Assembly: GCA_905221605.1 (NCBI GenBank) | Contig: CAJNDS010001335.1 | Location: 1,414,438-1,478,437 of the forward strand | Source: Symbiodinium natans | Lineage: Eukaryota; Sar; Dinophyceae; Suessiales; Symbiodiniaceae | Direction of reading: 5' to 3' | DNA length: 64,000 nt | In this document: positions 63,547-64,000 of the stretch, one piece after another | How positions within the stretch are numbered: position 1 is the first letter of the stretch | Layout of the letters: each line of letters opens with the position of its first letter | Notes under the pieces: generated by a model | Databases searched by the model: none | What the model was told of the DNA's origin: nothing | What the model saw: the letters and a program-made list of their open reading frames with translations, nothing else | Translations under genes and position numbers: made by a program

Positions 63547-64000
63547 GTACGGGCCCTGTTTTGGGTGTTTCAAGGAGGGACCACAGCTTACGGAACCTAA
63601 CGCTAAACCCTAAACCTTAAACCCTAAAACCTAAACCCTACCACCACCCTACCACCCTACCACCCTGCCACCCTAAACTCCTGGACCCCAAACCCCCAAA
63701 CTGTAACCCTTAGCGCACTCAGTCGGCAGGCTTTTGGCGACTCCGGAAATTCTGTGAGCATGCTCGCCACACCCTCGGGACCTTTTCTTAAGAGCTGAGG
63801 AGTTTCAGGTGGCTGTTGAAATTTCGATGCCTTGCGTTTAGGGTTTTGGGTTTTGGGTTCAGCGTTTAGCGTTTAGGGTTTAGGGTTTTGGGTTCAGGGT
63901 TCAGGGGCTTCAGGGGCTTCAGAGGCTTCAGGGGCTTTAGGGGCTTTAGGGGCTCCAGGGGCTTTTGGCTCGATTGCGGGGCTTATGCGGTTTTATGATT

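Noticed and set aside
1-64000. Eimeria or another coccidian as source
   Set aside because: Eimeria also has interspersed AAACCCT repeats, but its genome is known for CAG tracts, which are absent here; GC/GA donors and AG|G acceptors fit dinoflagellates better. Not excluded by sequence alone.
1-64000. CRISPR array
   Set aside because: Repeats are short tandem heptamers without uniform spacers.

Overview
This window looks like dinoflagellate nuclear DNA. Three things point that way: plant-type telomere heptamers (TTTAGGG/CCCTAAA) scattered in well over a hundred short interstitial arrays; very short exons (about 30-130 nt) between them; and inferred introns that use GC and GA donors as well as GT, with acceptors mostly of the form AG|G. 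Nearly every exon I can support reads on the + strand, which fits the unidirectional gene blocks of dinoflagellates. No tRNA, rRNA, CRISPR, prokaryotic operon or viral gene was seen. Most long open frames in the window are translated repeats.

Exons were found by eye, using an open frame of plausible composition, an AG acceptor, a GT/GC/GA donor and phase agreement with neighbours. Five runs of exons can be joined. (1) 21984-32625: an FkbM-family SAM-dependent methyltransferase with a basic C-terminal extension; this is the only full domain I identify with confidence. (2) 35121-38152: a multi-pass membrane protein whose first nine exons join in one frame. (3) 41437-42124: the first part of a RING finger. 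(4) 43960-44572: three exons, two of them separated by an intron that is almost pure telomere repeat. (5) 46986-53046: a chain ending in a hydrophobic, possibly tail-anchored C-terminus. A further chain lies at 59173-61158. The remaining exons (521-21716 and others after 53204) are real-looking but cannot be assigned to named proteins.

The space between exons holds the heptamer arrays in both orientations; several families of short terminal-inverted-repeat (TIR) or palindromic elements, called A-I here, some nested in one another or split by heptamer arrays; long homopolymers, including a G tract of about 200 nt; recurring poly-T/poly-G junctions; and microsatellites. Two stretches lack heptamers: about 29380-30600 (pyrimidine-rich, then AATTTAAGG-type repeats) and about 32630-35100 (poly-G, a degenerate AATAGGAATCC satellite, GAATTC hairpins). 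The second follows a stop codon and is probably intergenic.

The main observation is that at least three in-frame introns (36465-36526, 44435-44542, 52903-52964) consist almost only of heptamer repeat, and many longer introns begin flush with GTTTAGGG or end flush with TTTAG. The unit GGGTTTAGGG itself contains GT...AG followed by G. Telomere-like arrays in this genome may therefore behave as intron-forming elements (introners) with built-in splice sites.
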